45,677 nt of DNA, taken from Crenobacter luteus. Its GTDB lineage: Bacteria > Pseudomonadota > Gammaproteobacteria > Burkholderiales > Chromobacteriaceae. Both the position numbers and the translations under genes were made by a program. Of this stretch, positions 24,735 to 35,357 are shown piece by piece. The stretch covers positions 1 to 45,677 of the forward strand of contig NZ_SLXG01000022.1 in assembly GCF_004345725.1 (NCBI RefSeq), read 5' to 3'. Numbering within the stretch: the first letter of the stretch is position 1; each line of letters begins with the position of its first letter. The notes below the pieces were generated by a model that ran no database searches, was not told where the DNA came from, and saw only the letters and a list, made by a program, of their open reading frames with translations.

Positions 24735-25859
24735 TCAGCGCGGATACAGCGCGCCGAGCACGCGCGGCCCGGCCGCGCCGGTCACCGCCGGCAGGTTGCC
24801 GCTTTTGCGCTGCAGCAAACGCCAGCCCAGCCAGGCGAAGGCGGCGGCCTCGACCTGCTGCGAGTCGAGGCCGAGCGCGTCGGTGACGTCGATGCGCAGC
24901 GCGGGCAGCCGCTCGGCCAACCTTTTCATCAGTGCGCCGTTGCGCGCGCCGCCGCCGCACACGTAGAGCTCGACGGTGGCCGGCGCGTGGCGCACGAGCG
25001 CGTCGGCGATCGTCGTCGCGGTCAATTCGAGCAGTGTCGCCTGCACGTCGGCGGGCGAGAGCGCCTCCCGGCCGGCGAGGTGGCGCTGGAGCCAGGCCAG
25101 GTCGAACAGGTCGCGACCGGTGCTCTTGGGCGGCGGCGCGGCAAAATAGGGCTCGGCCAACAGCGCCGCCAGCAGCGCCGCGTCGACGCGGCCGCTGGCG
25201 GCCCAGGCGCCGTCGGCGTCGAAGTCGCGGCCGAGCTGCTCGCGCGTCCAGGCGTCCATCAGCATATTGCCGGGGCCGGTGTCGAAGCCGATCACCGGCG
25301 CGCCGGGCGACAGCCGGCTCAGGTTGGCGATGCCGCCGACGTTGAGAATGGCGCGCGCCTCGTCGGGGTGGCCGAACAGCGCCTCGTGGAAGGCCGGCAC
25401 CAAGGGCGCGCCGTGGCCGCCGGCGGCGACGTCGCGGCTGCGAAAGTCGCCGGCGACGTCGATGCCGCACAGCTCGGCCAACCTCGCCAGGTTGCCGATC
25501 TGCAGCGTGTAGCCCTTCTCGGGCGCGTGGCGGATGGTCTGGCCGTGGCAGCCGACGACGGCGACGGCGTCGCGCGCGACGCCGGCCGTCGCCAGCAGCG
25601 CGTCGACGGTGGCGGCGTACAGCTCGGCGAGCCGGTTGCCCAGCCGCGCGGCGCGGTCGAGCTCGTTGCCGTCGACCGCCTGCAGCGCGAGCACCGCGTC
25701 GCGGACCTCGGCCGGGTAGGGCAGCGTCGCCTCGGCGACGAAGGCGGGCGGGGCGGTGTCGGAAAAACGCATCAGCACCGCGTCGACGCCGTCGAGGCTG
25801 GTGCCCGACATCAGGCCGACGCAGAGCGCGCCGTCGCGGGAATCGGTCAGGTTTTGCAT
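24735..25859 (-). CDS. anmK: Anhydro-N-acetylmuramic acid kinase AnmK
   Basis: A 374-residue sugar kinase of the ASKHA fold that phosphorylates and opens 1,6-anhydro-MurNAc during cell-wall recycling. Its phosphate-1 motif GLMSGTSLDGVDAV is near the N-terminus, followed by GCHGQTIRH, GDFRSRDVAAGGHGAPLVPAFH and the phosphate-2/adenosine block CGGGARNGALMKRL. The start is ATG at 25859. It lies 88 bases downstream of the M23 endopeptidase on the same strand, separated by a GC hairpin, a pairing that suits peptidoglycan turnover. Confidence 0.96.
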   Translation of the reverse strand: MQNLTDSRDGALCVGLMSGTSLDGVDAVLMRFSDTAPPAFVAEATLPYPAEVRDAVLALQAVDGNELDRAARLGNRLAELYAATVDALLATAGVARDAVAVVGCHGQTIRHAPEKGYTLQIGNLARLAELCGIDVAGDFRSRDVAAGGHGAPLVPAFHEALFGHPDEARAILNVGGIANLSRLSPGAPVIGFDTGPGNMLMDAWTREQLGRDFDADGAWAASGRVDAALLAALLAEPYFAAPPPKSTGRDLFDLAWLQRHLAGREALSPADVQATLLELTATTIADALVRHAPATVELYVCGGGARNGALMKRLAERLPALRIDVTDALGLDSQQVEAAAFAWLGWRLLQRKSGNLPAVTGAAGPRVLGALYPR

Positions 25860-25904
25860 CCGGCCATTATGCCCGAAAGGCCGGTGCGCGCGCTTTCGGC
25901 AGCG

Positions 25905-25932
25905 CGAACGCCCGGCCTGGGCCGGGCGTTCG
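25905..25932 (-). other. Hairpin between the M23 peptidase gene and anmK
   Basis: CGAACGCCCGGC / GCCGGGCGTTCG, a perfect 12-bp stem with a 4-base loop. No T-run follows on the minus strand, so it is probably a partial terminator or attenuator. Confidence 0.5.
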
Positions 25933-25947
25933 TGGACGGCGCCGGGC

Positions 25948-27276
25948 TCAGTCGAGCTGGGCGACGTTGACCGGGATCGCGCGCAGCAGCGCGAGCCGGT
26001 TCGACAGTTCGGCGCTCTTTTCGCGGAAGGCGAGCTTTTGCGCCGGTGTCAGGCCCGGGCTCGGCAGCGCGGCCGAGGCGGGGTCGACCGGCTGGTTGTT
26101 GACCCGCACCTCGAAGTGCAGGTGCGGGCCGGTCGAGCGGCCGGTGCTGCCGACGTAGCCGATCAGGTCGCCGGCCCTGACGGTCTTGCCCTCGCGCACG
26201 CCGGCGGCGAAGCGACTCAGGTGGCCGTAGACGGTGGTCAGCTTGCCGTTGTGGCGGACCATCACGACGTTGCCGTAGCCGTTCTGCGTCTCGGCGGTGG
26301 TGACGACGCCGTCGGCCGGCGCGCGGATCGGCGTGCCGGTCGGCGCGGCGTAGTCGACGCCGGCGTGCAGGCGCAGCGAGTTCAGGATGGGATGGCGGCG
26401 CAGGCCGAAGCCCGAGCTGATCCGCGCGCCGTCGACCGGCTGCAGGCCGAAGCCCTTCTTCAGCGGCGTGCCGTCGCGGTCGTAGTAGGCGCCCGACTCG
26501 CTGTCGTGCGCGAAGTAGTAGGCGTCGTCGACGCGCTCGCCGCGCGTCACCTCGGCGGCGAGCACGTTGCCGAAGGCGACCGGCGCGCCCTGGTAGAGCA
26601 TGGTCTCGTAGACGACGGCGATGCGGTCGCCGCGTCTGAGGTCGGCGAGCTCGAAGCGGTCGGAGAAGATCTCGGCCAGTTGCGCGCGCACCTCGGCCGG
26701 TACCTGGGCGTCGATCAGCGCGGCGGTGACGCCGCCGGTGATCGTCAGCGACTTCATCGTCGGCTGCGCGACCGCGTCGACCTCGCCGGCGCGGGCGCGC
26801 CATTCGCCGCCGACCTTCTCGGCGACGACCAGCACCTGTTCGCCGTTCTCGTCGTCGTTCAGAAAGCGCAGGCCGAACAGCTCGCCGGCGTCGTTGGTTT
26901 CGACCGACAACGTCGCGCCGGTCTTGAGCTTGAGCAGCTCGCGCGACAGCGGGCTGGAGGCGAGGAAGCGCCGCGCCTCCTCGTCGCCGACGCCGAGGCG
27001 GTTCAGCAGGCGGGCCAGCGTGTCGCCGCGCACCACCGCCTCCTCGCGCCAGTAGCGGGTCTGGCTGTCGGCCGAGGTCAGCGGCGGCAGCGCCAGTTGC
27101 TGGACCACCGACTCGATTTCGACCGGGACGGGCTTGTCCTCGCCCGGGGCGATGGCGAAGGCGGTCACCATGCCGAACAGCGGCAGCGCGGCGACGACGC
27201 CGAGCCAGCTCAGGCGGTGCCCGCGCGCGCGCGCCAGGCATTTTTGCGGGATCGTGATCAGTTTGCGATAATTCAT
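25948..27276 (-). CDS. M23-family murein DD-endopeptidase (MepM-like)
   Basis: A 442-residue, membrane-anchored metallopeptidase. It has one N-terminal membrane segment (about residues 20-42), an OapA/LysM-like region that includes RYWREEAVVRGDTLARLLNRLGV, then a C-terminal LytM/M23 domain with zinc ligands in HAGVDYAAPTGTP (about residue 303) and HLHFEV (about residue 384). It cleaves D-Ala-mDAP cross-links so new peptidoglycan can be inserted. I chose the ATG at 27276 (MNYRKLITIPQ) over upstream in-frame starts because the upstream part is low-complexity. It diverges from tyrS. Confidence 0.93.
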   Translation of the reverse strand: MNYRKLITIPQKCLARARGHRLSWLGVVAALPLFGMVTAFAIAPGEDKPVPVEIESVVQQLALPPLTSADSQTRYWREEAVVRGDTLARLLNRLGVGDEEARRFLASSPLSRELLKLKTGATLSVETNDAGELFGLRFLNDDENGEQVLVVAEKVGGEWRARAGEVDAVAQPTMKSLTITGGVTAALIDAQVPAEVRAQLAEIFSDRFELADLRRGDRIAVVYETMLYQGAPVAFGNVLAAEVTRGERVDDAYYFAHDSESGAYYDRDGTPLKKGFGLQPVDGARISSGFGLRRHPILNSLRLHAGVDYAAPTGTPIRAPADGVVTTAETQNGYGNVVMVRHNGKLTTVYGHLSRFAAGVREGKTVRAGDLIGYVGSTGRSTGPHLHFEVRVNNQPVDPASAALPSPGLTPAQKLAFREKSAELSNRLALLRAIPVNVAQLD

Positions 27277-27450
27277 GCTTTCCAAACGGCCGGCCGCGCG
27301 GGGCGCGGTCGGCCGGACTGTTCCAGGTTCGGGCCGCCAGGGCCGTGACAATGTATGCGGGCGGGCGATTGGGGCGCCCCGCGCCGGCATAAGTTCCGGG
27401 CGAAAGCACGCATGCTAGCAGAAGCTGGGCGGTTTTCGCCAATTTTTCGA

Positions 27451-27456
27451 TATAAA
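27451..27456 (+). promoter_or_regulatory. Probable -10 element in the tyrS / M23 divergent region
   Basis: TATAAA at 27451-27456 lies in the only AT-rich part of the 262-base divergent interval, 83 bases before tyrS. The matching -35 is poor. The same AT-rich stretch may serve the divergent M23 gene. Confidence 0.35.
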
Positions 27457-27538
27457 ACAATCACATACCCGGATGTAATGCGCGCGGCGCAACCGCGCGA
27501 GGCCGCCGCGCGGCGCCGGGTCGGCAAGGAAGAAACGA

Positions 27539-28747
<1,209 letters not shown>

Positions 28748-28762
28748 CCGTCCCGCGACCCG

Positions 28763-28808
28763 GCGCTCGGCCAACCTTTGCCGCGGCGAGGTTGGCCGAG
28801 CGCGTTTT
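28763..28808 (+). terminator. Terminator of tyrS built from two CTCGGCCAA words
   Basis: GCGCTCGGCCAACCT (28763-28777) and AGGTTGGCCGAGCGC (28789-28803) form a perfect 15-bp stem with an 11-base loop, followed by GTTTT. It is the second inverted pair of the recurrent word used as a terminator. Confidence 0.85.
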
Positions 28809-28834
28809 CCCGTTTCCCTCACCCGTTTCCGGTC

Positions 28835-29854
28835 ATGCAACTGTCCCTGTTCGTCCCCGGCCTCGCCTGGCCCGACCCCCACACCGCCGCCGAGGTCGCG
28901 CGCGGCCTCGAACTGCCGGCGCTGTCGACCTTGCTCGGCCGCGGCGCGCTCGACCCGACGCCGGCGACCTTCTCCGAGCTGACCGCGATCGCCTTCGGCC
29001 TGCGCGCCATCGCGCCGGCGCGCCGCGCCGCCGAGGCGGCCGGCCTCGCCGTGTCCGGCCGCAGCTGGCTGCTGGCCGAGCCGGGCCACCTGCGCATCGA
29101 CCGCGACCGCGCGACGCTGGCCGACGTCGGCATCCTCGCGATCGACCGGGCCGAGGCCGACGCGCTCGTCGCCGCGCTCAACGCGCACTTCGCCGAGGAC
29201 GGGCTGGTCTTTCACGCCGCCGAGTCGGGGCGCTGGTTCGTCTCCATGCCGGAGGCCAGCGGCGCCACGTTCACGCCGCTTGACGACGTGGTCGGCGAGG
29301 ACGTCAACGCCCACCTGCCGGGCGGCGACGCCGGCCTCAAGTGGAGCCGCTTCCTCAACGAATTGCAGATGCTGCTCTACACCCACCCGGTCAACGACGC
29401 GCGCGAAGAACGCGGCGAGCCGGCGGTCAACACCGTGTGGCTGTGGGGCGAGGGCGACGAGGGCGAGCCGAGCAGCCGCGCCGGCCTGGTGCTGGCCGAC
29501 CATCCCTTGTGGCAGGACTACGCGCGCCGCGCCGGCGTTCGCGTCGACGCGGCGCCGTTCGACTACGCGGCGCTTGCCGAGGCGGCCGGCGGCGCCGACC
29601 GCGTGCTGGTGATGGTCGACGCCGCGCAGGCGGCCGCGCAGTACCGCGACGTCTACGGCTGGCGCGAGGCGCTCGAGGCGCTCGAGGAGCGCTGGTTCGC
29701 GCCGCTCTTGGCCGCGCTGCGCGCGCGCCGGCTCGGCGAGCTGAACCTGGTCTGCCACGGCGACGCCGGCTTCACCGCGACGGTGACGCCGTTGTCGACC
29801 TGGAAGGCCTGGCGCCGTCCGCGCGCGCTCGCCACCCTTTTCCCGAGCGACTGA
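28835..29854 (+). CDS. RpfE-type / phosphoglycerate-mutase-like protein next to recJ
   Basis: A 339-residue protein beginning MQLSLFVPGLAWPDPHTAAEV. It resembles the conserved proteins encoded immediately upstream of recJ in beta- and gammaproteobacteria, annotated as RpfE-type regulatory protein or cofactor-independent phosphoglycerate-mutase-like (alkaline-phosphatase superfamily). Conserved-looking blocks are LKWSRFLNELQMLLYTHPVN, NTVWLWGEGDEG and LNLVCHGDAGFTATVTP. The biochemical function is unknown. I chose the ATG at 28835 because an earlier in-frame ATG lies inside the tyrS terminator. recJ starts three bases after its stop, so the two are one operon. Confidence 0.75.
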   Translation: MQLSLFVPGLAWPDPHTAAEVARGLELPALSTLLGRGALDPTPATFSELTAIAFGLRAIAPARRAAEAAGLAVSGRSWLLAEPGHLRIDRDRATLADVGILAIDRAEADALVAALNAHFAEDGLVFHAAESGRWFVSMPEASGATFTPLDDVVGEDVNAHLPGGDAGLKWSRFLNELQMLLYTHPVNDAREERGEPAVNTVWLWGEGDEGEPSSRAGLVLADHPLWQDYARRAGVRVDAAPFDYAALAEAAGGADRVLVMVDAAQAAAQYRDVYGWREALEALEERWFAPLLAALRARRLGELNLVCHGDAGFTATVTPLSTWKAWRRPRALATLFPSD

Positions 29855-29857
29855 GCC

Positions 29858-31561
29858 ATGTCCCGAATCGTTGCCCGCGCCGTGCCCGCCACGGTCGCCC
29901 AGAATCTCGCCGCCGCCGGCTTCTCGCCGCTGATGGCGCGCCTGTTCGCCGCGCGCGGCATCGCCGAAGCCTGCGAGCTCGACACCGCGCTCAAGGCGCT
30001 GCTGCCGTACCAGGCCCTGAAGAACGTCGCCGCGATGGCGCAAAGGTTGGCCGAGGCGATCGAAAAGCGCGAGAAGCTGCTGGTGGTCGCCGACTACGAC
30101 GCCGACGGCGCGACCGCGTGCACCGTCGCGCTCGAGGGGCTATCGGCGCTCGGCGCGACGGTCGACTTCATCGTGCCCAACCGCTTCGAATACGGTTACG
30201 GCCTGACGCCCGAGATCGTCGACCTCGCCGCGACACAGCGGCCCGACATCATCGTCACCGTCGACAACGGCATCGCCAGCGTCGCCGGCGTCGAGCGCGC
30301 GCGCGAACTGGGCATAGAGGTGCTGGTTACCGACCACCACCTGCCGGGCGATACGCTGCCGGCGGCGCTGATCGTCAACCCGAACCAGCCCGGCTGCGAC
30401 TTCCCGTCCAAGAACCTCGCCGGCGTCGGCGTGATGTTCTACGTGCTGATGGCGCTCCGCGCCGAGCTGCGCGCGCGCGGCGCGTTCGCGGACAAACCCG
30501 AACCGAACCTCGCCGAATTGCTCGACCTCGTCGCGCTCGGCACCGTCGCCGACGTGGTCAGGCTCGACCAGAACAACCGTATCCTCGTCGAGCAGGGCCT
30601 GCGCCGCATGCGCGCCGGCCGGATGCGGCCGGGCATCGCAGCGCTGTTCCGCGTCGCCGGCCGCGCCGCCTACAAGGCGACGACGTTCGACCTCGGTTTC
30701 ACGCTCGGCCCGCGGCTGAACGCCGCCGGCCGGCTCGACGACATGAGCCTCGGCATCGCCTGCCTGCTGGCGAAGAACGACGAGGAGGCGATGCGGCTGG
30801 CGCAGGAGCTCGACCGCCTGAACCGCGAGCGGCGCTCGATCGAGCAGGGCATGCAGGACGAGGCGCTCGCGGTGCTGTCGGGCGTCGATGCGGCCGGCCG
30901 CCACAGCCTCGCGCTTTACCGCGACGACTGGCACCAGGGTGTGGTCGGCATCGTCGCCTCGCGCTTGAAGGAGCGCTTCCACCGCCCGTCCATCGTGTTC
31001 GCGCCCGGCGACGACGGCGAGATCAAGGGCTCGGGCCGCTCGATCCCGGGTTTTCACCTCAGGGACGCGCTCGACCTCGTCTACAAGCGCCACCCGGGGC
31101 TGATCCTCAAGTTCGGCGGCCACGCGATGGCCGCCGGGCTGACCGTCGCCGAGGCCGACTTTTCGGCCTTTCGCGACGCCTTCGAGGCGGTCGCGCGCGA
31201 GTGGCTGACGGAAAACCAGCTGACGCGCACCTTCGAGACCGACGGCAGCCTCGGCGGGCGCGAGCTGCAACTGCCGGTCGCCGAGGAGCTCGGCGCACAG
31301 GTGTGGGGCCAGGGCTTTCCACCGCCGACCTTCCACGACCGCTTCCGCGTCGTCCAGCAGCGCCTGGTCGGCGACAAGCACTTGAAGCTGCGGCTGGAAA
31401 AGGACGGCGTCGAGTACGAGGCGATGCGTTTCAACCAGGCCGACTGGCTGCCGGACGCGGTCGACGCGGTCTACCAGGTGGTCGCCAACGAATGGCAGGG
31501 CCGCAAGGAGCTGCAGCTTTATATCGAACACTGGCTGCCGGCCGGAGAGGGGGGGCACTGA
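29858..31561 (+). CDS. recJ: Single-stranded-DNA-specific exonuclease RecJ
   Basis: A 567-residue DHH-family 5'-3' exonuclease acting in RecF-pathway recombination and mismatch and base-excision repair. It contains DYDADGATA at about 79-87, VTDHHLPGD at about 158-166, the DHHA1 region with HQGVVGIVASRLKERFHRPS and GGHAMAAGLTV, and a C-terminal OB-fold. The start ATG follows the previous stop by three bases. Its stop overlaps the rmuC start (TGATG), giving a tightly coupled three-gene operon for DNA maintenance. Confidence 0.97.
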   Translation: MSRIVARAVPATVAQNLAAAGFSPLMARLFAARGIAEACELDTALKALLPYQALKNVAAMAQRLAEAIEKREKLLVVADYDADGATACTVALEGLSALGATVDFIVPNRFEYGYGLTPEIVDLAATQRPDIIVTVDNGIASVAGVERARELGIEVLVTDHHLPGDTLPAALIVNPNQPGCDFPSKNLAGVGVMFYVLMALRAELRARGAFADKPEPNLAELLDLVALGTVADVVRLDQNNRILVEQGLRRMRAGRMRPGIAALFRVAGRAAYKATTFDLGFTLGPRLNAAGRLDDMSLGIACLLAKNDEEAMRLAQELDRLNRERRSIEQGMQDEALAVLSGVDAAGRHSLALYRDDWHQGVVGIVASRLKERFHRPSIVFAPGDDGEIKGSGRSIPGFHLRDALDLVYKRHPGLILKFGGHAMAAGLTVAEADFSAFRDAFEAVAREWLTENQLTRTFETDGSLGGRELQLPVAEELGAQVWGQGFPPPTFHDRFRVVQQRLVGDKHLKLRLEKDGVEYEAMRFNQADWLPDAVDAVYQVVANEWQGRKELQLYIEHWLPAGEGGH

Positions 31562-33168
31562 TGGTGGGCATGATTCTGGTCGCCCTGCTGGGCTTGGCGC
31601 TTGGCGCGCTGATCGTCTGGCTGTTGCTGAAAAGCCGCGCCGACACCGCCTTCGAGCGCGGTCGCGGCGAAGGCGTGGCCGAGGCCTCGCGCCTGAACGC
31701 CGAGATCGCCGCCGCCGCGCGCGCGCTCGACGAGGCGCGCGAGCGCGAGCGCGCCTTGCAGGCCGAGCTCGCCCTGCAGCGCCGCACCCTGGCCGAGCAG
31801 CAGCAAAGGCTCGGCCAACTCGAGGCCGCCGCGCAGCGCGTGCCGGCGCTCGACGCGCAGTTGGCCGAGCGCGACGCGGCGATCGCCAGGCTCCACGCCG
31901 AATTGCGCGACACCGCCAGCCGGCTCGCCGCCAGCGCCGAGCAGGGGCGCCAGCTCGAGGCGCTGCAGCTTGATCTCGCGAACGCGCGCGCGCACGCGGC
32001 GACGCTGTCGGACGACATCACGCGGCTGACCGCGCGCGAGCAGGAACTGGCGACGCGGCTCGAACAGGAGCGCCTGGCCGCCGACGAGAAGCTCGCGATG
32101 CTGATCGAGGCGCGCGAGGCCTTGTCGAACCAGTTCAAGACGCTCGCCAACGAGATCTTCGAGGAAAAGTCGAAGCGTTTCACCGAGCAGAACCAGAACA
32201 ACCTCGGCCAACTCCTGAACCCGCTGGGCGAGAAGATCCAGCAGTTCGGCCGTCTGGTGCAGGACACCTACGACAAGGATTCGAAGGAGAGGCTGACGCT
32301 CGAGACCGAGCTCAAGCGCCTGCAGGAACTGAACACCCGCCTCGGCGACGACGCGGTCGCGCTGACGCGCGCGCTGACCGGCGCGAGCAGCAAGTCGCAG
32401 GGCGCCTGGGGCGAGATGGTGCTCGAGAAGGTGCTCGAACACTCGGGCCTGGCGCGCGGTCGCGAGTACGACGTGCAGCATTCTGACGTGCTCGAGACCG
32501 ACGACGGCGGCCTCAAGCGCTACCAGCCCGACGTGGTGATCCACCTGCCCGAGGGCAAGCACCTGGTGGTCGACTCGAAAGTGTCGCTGAACGCCTACGT
32601 GCGCTACACCGCCGCCGACGACGACGCGACGCGCGAGGCCGAGATCAAGTCGCACATCGCCGCGCTGCGCGCGCATATCCGCACGCTGTCGGAAAAGCGC
32701 TACCAGGACCTGTACGGCCTCACCAGCATCGACTTCGTGTTCATGTTCGTGCCGGTCGAGCCGGCCTACCTGACCGCCGTGCAGCGCGACATGGACCTGT
32801 TCACCGAGGCTTTCGACAAGCGCATCGTCATCGTCGGCCCGAGCACCTTGCTGGCGACGCTGCGCACCGTGGCCAGCATCTGGCGCTACGAGCAGCAGAA
32901 CCAGAACGCGATCGAGATCGCGCGCCAGAGTGGCGCGATGTACGACAAGTTCGTCGGCTTCGTCGAGACGCTGGAAAAGCTCGGCAAGCAGCTGGCGAGC
33001 ACGCAGGACAGCTACGCGACCGCGATGAAGCAGCTCGTCAGCGGCAGCGGCAACCTCGTCAACCGCGCCGAACGGCTGCGCAAGCTCGGCGTCAAGGCGA
33101 ACAAGCAGCTGTCGCCGGCGCTGCGCGGCGACGACGAGGACGGCGAGGAGGCGTTGCTGCCGGGCTGA
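31561..33168 (+). CDS. rmuC: DNA recombination protein RmuC
   Basis: A 535-residue protein with an N-terminal membrane anchor (residues 2-24), a long coiled coil (about 40-190, rich in Ala, Glu, Arg and Leu heptads), and the C-terminal RmuC nuclease-like domain (about 225-500) with GAWGEMVLEKVLEHSGL and VVDSKVSLNAYVRY. RmuC limits inversions at short inverted repeats. The gene overlaps recJ by one base, so they are co-transcribed. It contains four CTCGGCCAA/TTGGCCGAG or near-identical words within 400 bases of its 5' half. Confidence 0.94.
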   Translation: MVGMILVALLGLALGALIVWLLLKSRADTAFERGRGEGVAEASRLNAEIAAAARALDEARERERALQAELALQRRTLAEQQQRLGQLEAAAQRVPALDAQLAERDAAIARLHAELRDTASRLAASAEQGRQLEALQLDLANARAHAATLSDDITRLTAREQELATRLEQERLAADEKLAMLIEAREALSNQFKTLANEIFEEKSKRFTEQNQNNLGQLLNPLGEKIQQFGRLVQDTYDKDSKERLTLETELKRLQELNTRLGDDAVALTRALTGASSKSQGAWGEMVLEKVLEHSGLARGREYDVQHSDVLETDDGGLKRYQPDVVIHLPEGKHLVVDSKVSLNAYVRYTAADDDATREAEIKSHIAALRAHIRTLSEKRYQDLYGLTSIDFVFMFVPVEPAYLTAVQRDMDLFTEAFDKRIVIVGPSTLLATLRTVASIWRYEQQNQNAIEIARQSGAMYDKFVGFVETLEKLGKQLASTQDSYATAMKQLVSGSGNLVNRAERLRKLGVKANKQLSPALRGDDEDGEEALLPG

Positions 33169-33354
33169 GTCCGCCGTTCCGTTACCGAACCAACGGCGGG
33201 CCGATCATCCGCGACGGCCGTGGCGCTTTGCCGACAGTCGCCGCGTCATTCCGTTCGAATTCGCGAACCGCGCTTACAGATTCCGGATGGGTGCCTTGCC
33301 GCCCCGTCGCGCCGCGGCTCTAATGGCCCGCATTCGTGGACGGAGGGGTCGGGG
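33169..33354. other. Intergenic region between rmuC and chemoreceptor 2
   Basis: 186 bases. I looked for a flagellar-type (sigma-28) promoter for the chemoreceptor and found only GCCGATCA at about 33200 without a matching upstream half, so no promoter is called. Confidence 0.4.
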
Positions 33355-35232
33355 ATGAAGTCGCTTCGCAGTCGCTTGATCGTGCTCAACGTGGCGCTCC
33401 TGGCGCTGTTCGTGCTGATGCTGTTGTGGCTGGCGTTCAGCCAGATGCGGCGCGAGATCGTCGCGGGGCTGGAGCACGAATTCACCTCCGCGCTGCGCGG
33501 CCAGAGCGCGGTGGTCGAGACGTGGCTGGGCGAGAAGAAGCGCCAGATCGACGCGCAGCGCGGCTTCGCCGCGCGCGACGAGGTGCTCGGCGAGCTCAAG
33601 CAGGCGGCGCGCGCCGGCGGCTTCATGGTCGACTACATCGGCTACGCCGACGGCCGCTCGGTCTGGTCGGACGACTGGGTGCCGCCGGCCGACTTCAAGG
33701 TCGTCGAGCGGCCGTGGTTCCTTGCGGCGCGCCAGGCGGGCCGCGCCGTGATCACCGAGCCCTACGTCGACGCCGACAGCAAGAAGCTCATCGTCACCGT
33801 CGCCGCGCCGTTCGACGCCGGCGGTGCCTTCGCCGGCGTGATCGGCGCCGACGTGTTCGTCGACGCGCTGGTCAAGTCGGTGCTGTCGCTGCCGGTGCGC
33901 GGCGGCGGCTACACCTTCATCGTCAACCGCGCCGGCACGGTGATCGCCCACCCGGACGCCGCGCTGACGCTCAAGCCGCTGACCGCCGTCGCGCCGTCGC
34001 TCGACGCCGCGCGGCTGGCGGCGCTGGCGAAGGTCGGCGGCGTCGACGAGGCCGACGTCGCCGGCACCCGGATGCTGGTTTCGCTGCGGCCGATCGCCGG
34101 CACCGACTGGCTGGTCGGCATCGTCACCGCCAAGGACGCGGCGCTCGCGCCCCTTTCCACGCTGCTCTACGGCATCGCCGGCCTGTCGGCCATCGCGCTG
34201 CTGCTGCTGGTGCCGCTGGCGGGCTGGGCGATCGGCCGCCTGCTCGGCGGTCTCGTCCATCTGCGCGAGGCGATGGTCGAGATCGCGCATGGCGAGGCCG
34301 ACCTGACGCGCCGTCTCGACGAGGGCGGCCGCGACGAAATCGCCGAGACCGCGCGCGCCTTCAACCGTTTCGTCGCGCACCTGCACGGCCTTTTCGTCGA
34401 GCTGCGGCGCGAGGCCAGCGGCGTGGTCGGCGGCGTGCGTGAGGCGGAGCGCGACGTCGCCGGCGCAGCCGAGCGCGCGCGCCGCTTGTCGGGCGTGTCC
34501 TCGGCCAACGCCGTCGCGCTCGCACAGTTGGGCGCCGGCGTCGAGAACATCGTCGAGGGCGCGCGCGCCGCCGACGAGCGGGTCAGGGACAGCGGCGCCG
34601 AGCTGGACGCCGGCTCGGCCAAGTTGTATCGCCTGACCGGACACATGGCCGACGTCGCGCGTTCGGTGCGCGGTCTGGAGACCATGCTCGCGCAGCTGGA
34701 CGAACGCTCGCAGGGCATTTCCGGCATCACCGTCACCATCCGCGACATCGCCGACCAGACCAATCTGCTGGCGCTGAACGCGGCGATCGAGGCGGCGCGC
34801 GCCGGCGAGTCGGGACGCGGCTTCGCCGTGGTCGCCGACGAGGTGCGCAAGTTGGCCGAGCGGACCGCCGAGGCGACGCGCGAGATCGCCGGCATGGTCG
34901 GCGCAATCCGTGACGACACCGGCCGCGCGGTCGGCGACGTCGGCGCGGCGGTCGGCCAGGTCGACGAGGGCGTCGCGCTGACGCACGAGGCCGAGGCCAG
35001 CCTGGCGCGGCTGCGCGCGGCGATGGCCTGCGTGAAGGACAGGATGGACGCGATCGTCGCCGCGACCGGCGAGCAGCAGGCGGCGACGCGCCAGATCGCC
35101 GCGAGCAGCGAGACGATCAACGGCACGGTCGGCCAGAACGACGCCGCCTTGCAGGGGGTGAGCGCCACGCTCGCGACGCTGGCCGACGCGGCCGGCAGGA
35201 TGGACGCCGCCTTCGGCCGCTTCAGGCTGTAA
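33355..35232 (+). CDS. Methyl-accepting chemotaxis protein 2 with dCache sensor
   Basis: 625 residues: membrane segment at about 9-29, dCache_1 periplasmic domain about 35-270, second membrane segment about 280-303, HAMP, then the signalling domain with [20 protein letters not shown] at the hairpin tip. The ligand-site positions read R119-P-W121-F122, Y137, D139, D166 and F114. This follows the amino-acid dCache spacing but replaces both first-shell tyrosines with phenylalanine, so its ligand may differ from that of the receptor at 6920-8800. The start is ATG at 33355 with a GGAGGGG site; an upstream in-frame ATG gives an unlikely leader. A bidirectional terminator follows. Confidence 0.9.
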   Translation: MKSLRSRLIVLNVALLALFVLMLLWLAFSQMRREIVAGLEHEFTSALRGQSAVVETWLGEKKRQIDAQRGFAARDEVLGELKQAARAGGFMVDYIGYADGRSVWSDDWVPPADFKVVERPWFLAARQAGRAVITEPYVDADSKKLIVTVAAPFDAGGAFAGVIGADVFVDALVKSVLSLPVRGGGYTFIVNRAGTVIAHPDAALTLKPLTAVAPSLDAARLAALAKVGGVDEADVAGTRMLVSLRPIAGTDWLVGIVTAKDAALAPLSTLLYGIAGLSAIALLLLVPLAGWAIGRLLGGLVHLREAMVEIAHGEADLTRRLDEGGRDEIAETARAFNRFVAHLHGLFVELRREASGVVGGVREAERDVAGAAERARRLSGVSSANAVALAQLGAGVENIVEGARAADERVRDSGAELDAGSAKLYRLTGHMADVARSVRGLETMLAQLDERSQGISGITVTIRDIADQTNLLALNAAIEAARAGESGRGFAVVADEVRKLAERTAEATREIAGMVGAIRDDTGRAVGDVGAAVGQVDEGVALTHEAEASLARLRAAMACVKDRMDAIVAATGEQQAATRQIAASSETINGTVGQNDAALQGVSATLATLADAAGRMDAAFGRFRL

Positions 35233-35310
35233 GCGCCGGTCGCAAGGCCTGTCGGCGTGGCTGCGCGGCGCCCGCGCACGCCTCGGCCAACCGTGACGCG
35301 GACAAACGAA

Positions 35311-35337
35311 AACCGGGCACAAGGCCCGGTTTTTTTG
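35311..35337. terminator. Bidirectional terminator after chemoreceptor 2
   Basis: AACCGGGC / GCCCGGTT with a 5-base loop, T-run on the plus strand (35330-35336) and A-run on the left. It serves both the chemoreceptor and the convergent isomerase gene. Confidence 0.9.
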
Positions 35338-35357
35338 CGTCCGACCGCGGCGCGGGC

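Noticed and set aside
29341-31560. Long open frame running across recJ into rmuC
   Set aside because: Only the part from 31561 matches RmuC; the rest is a shadow of the phosphoglycerate-mutase-like gene and recJ.
33169-33354. Flagellar sigma-28 promoter ahead of chemoreceptor 2
   Set aside because: Only a partial GCCGATCA half-site; no TAAA-type element at the right distance.
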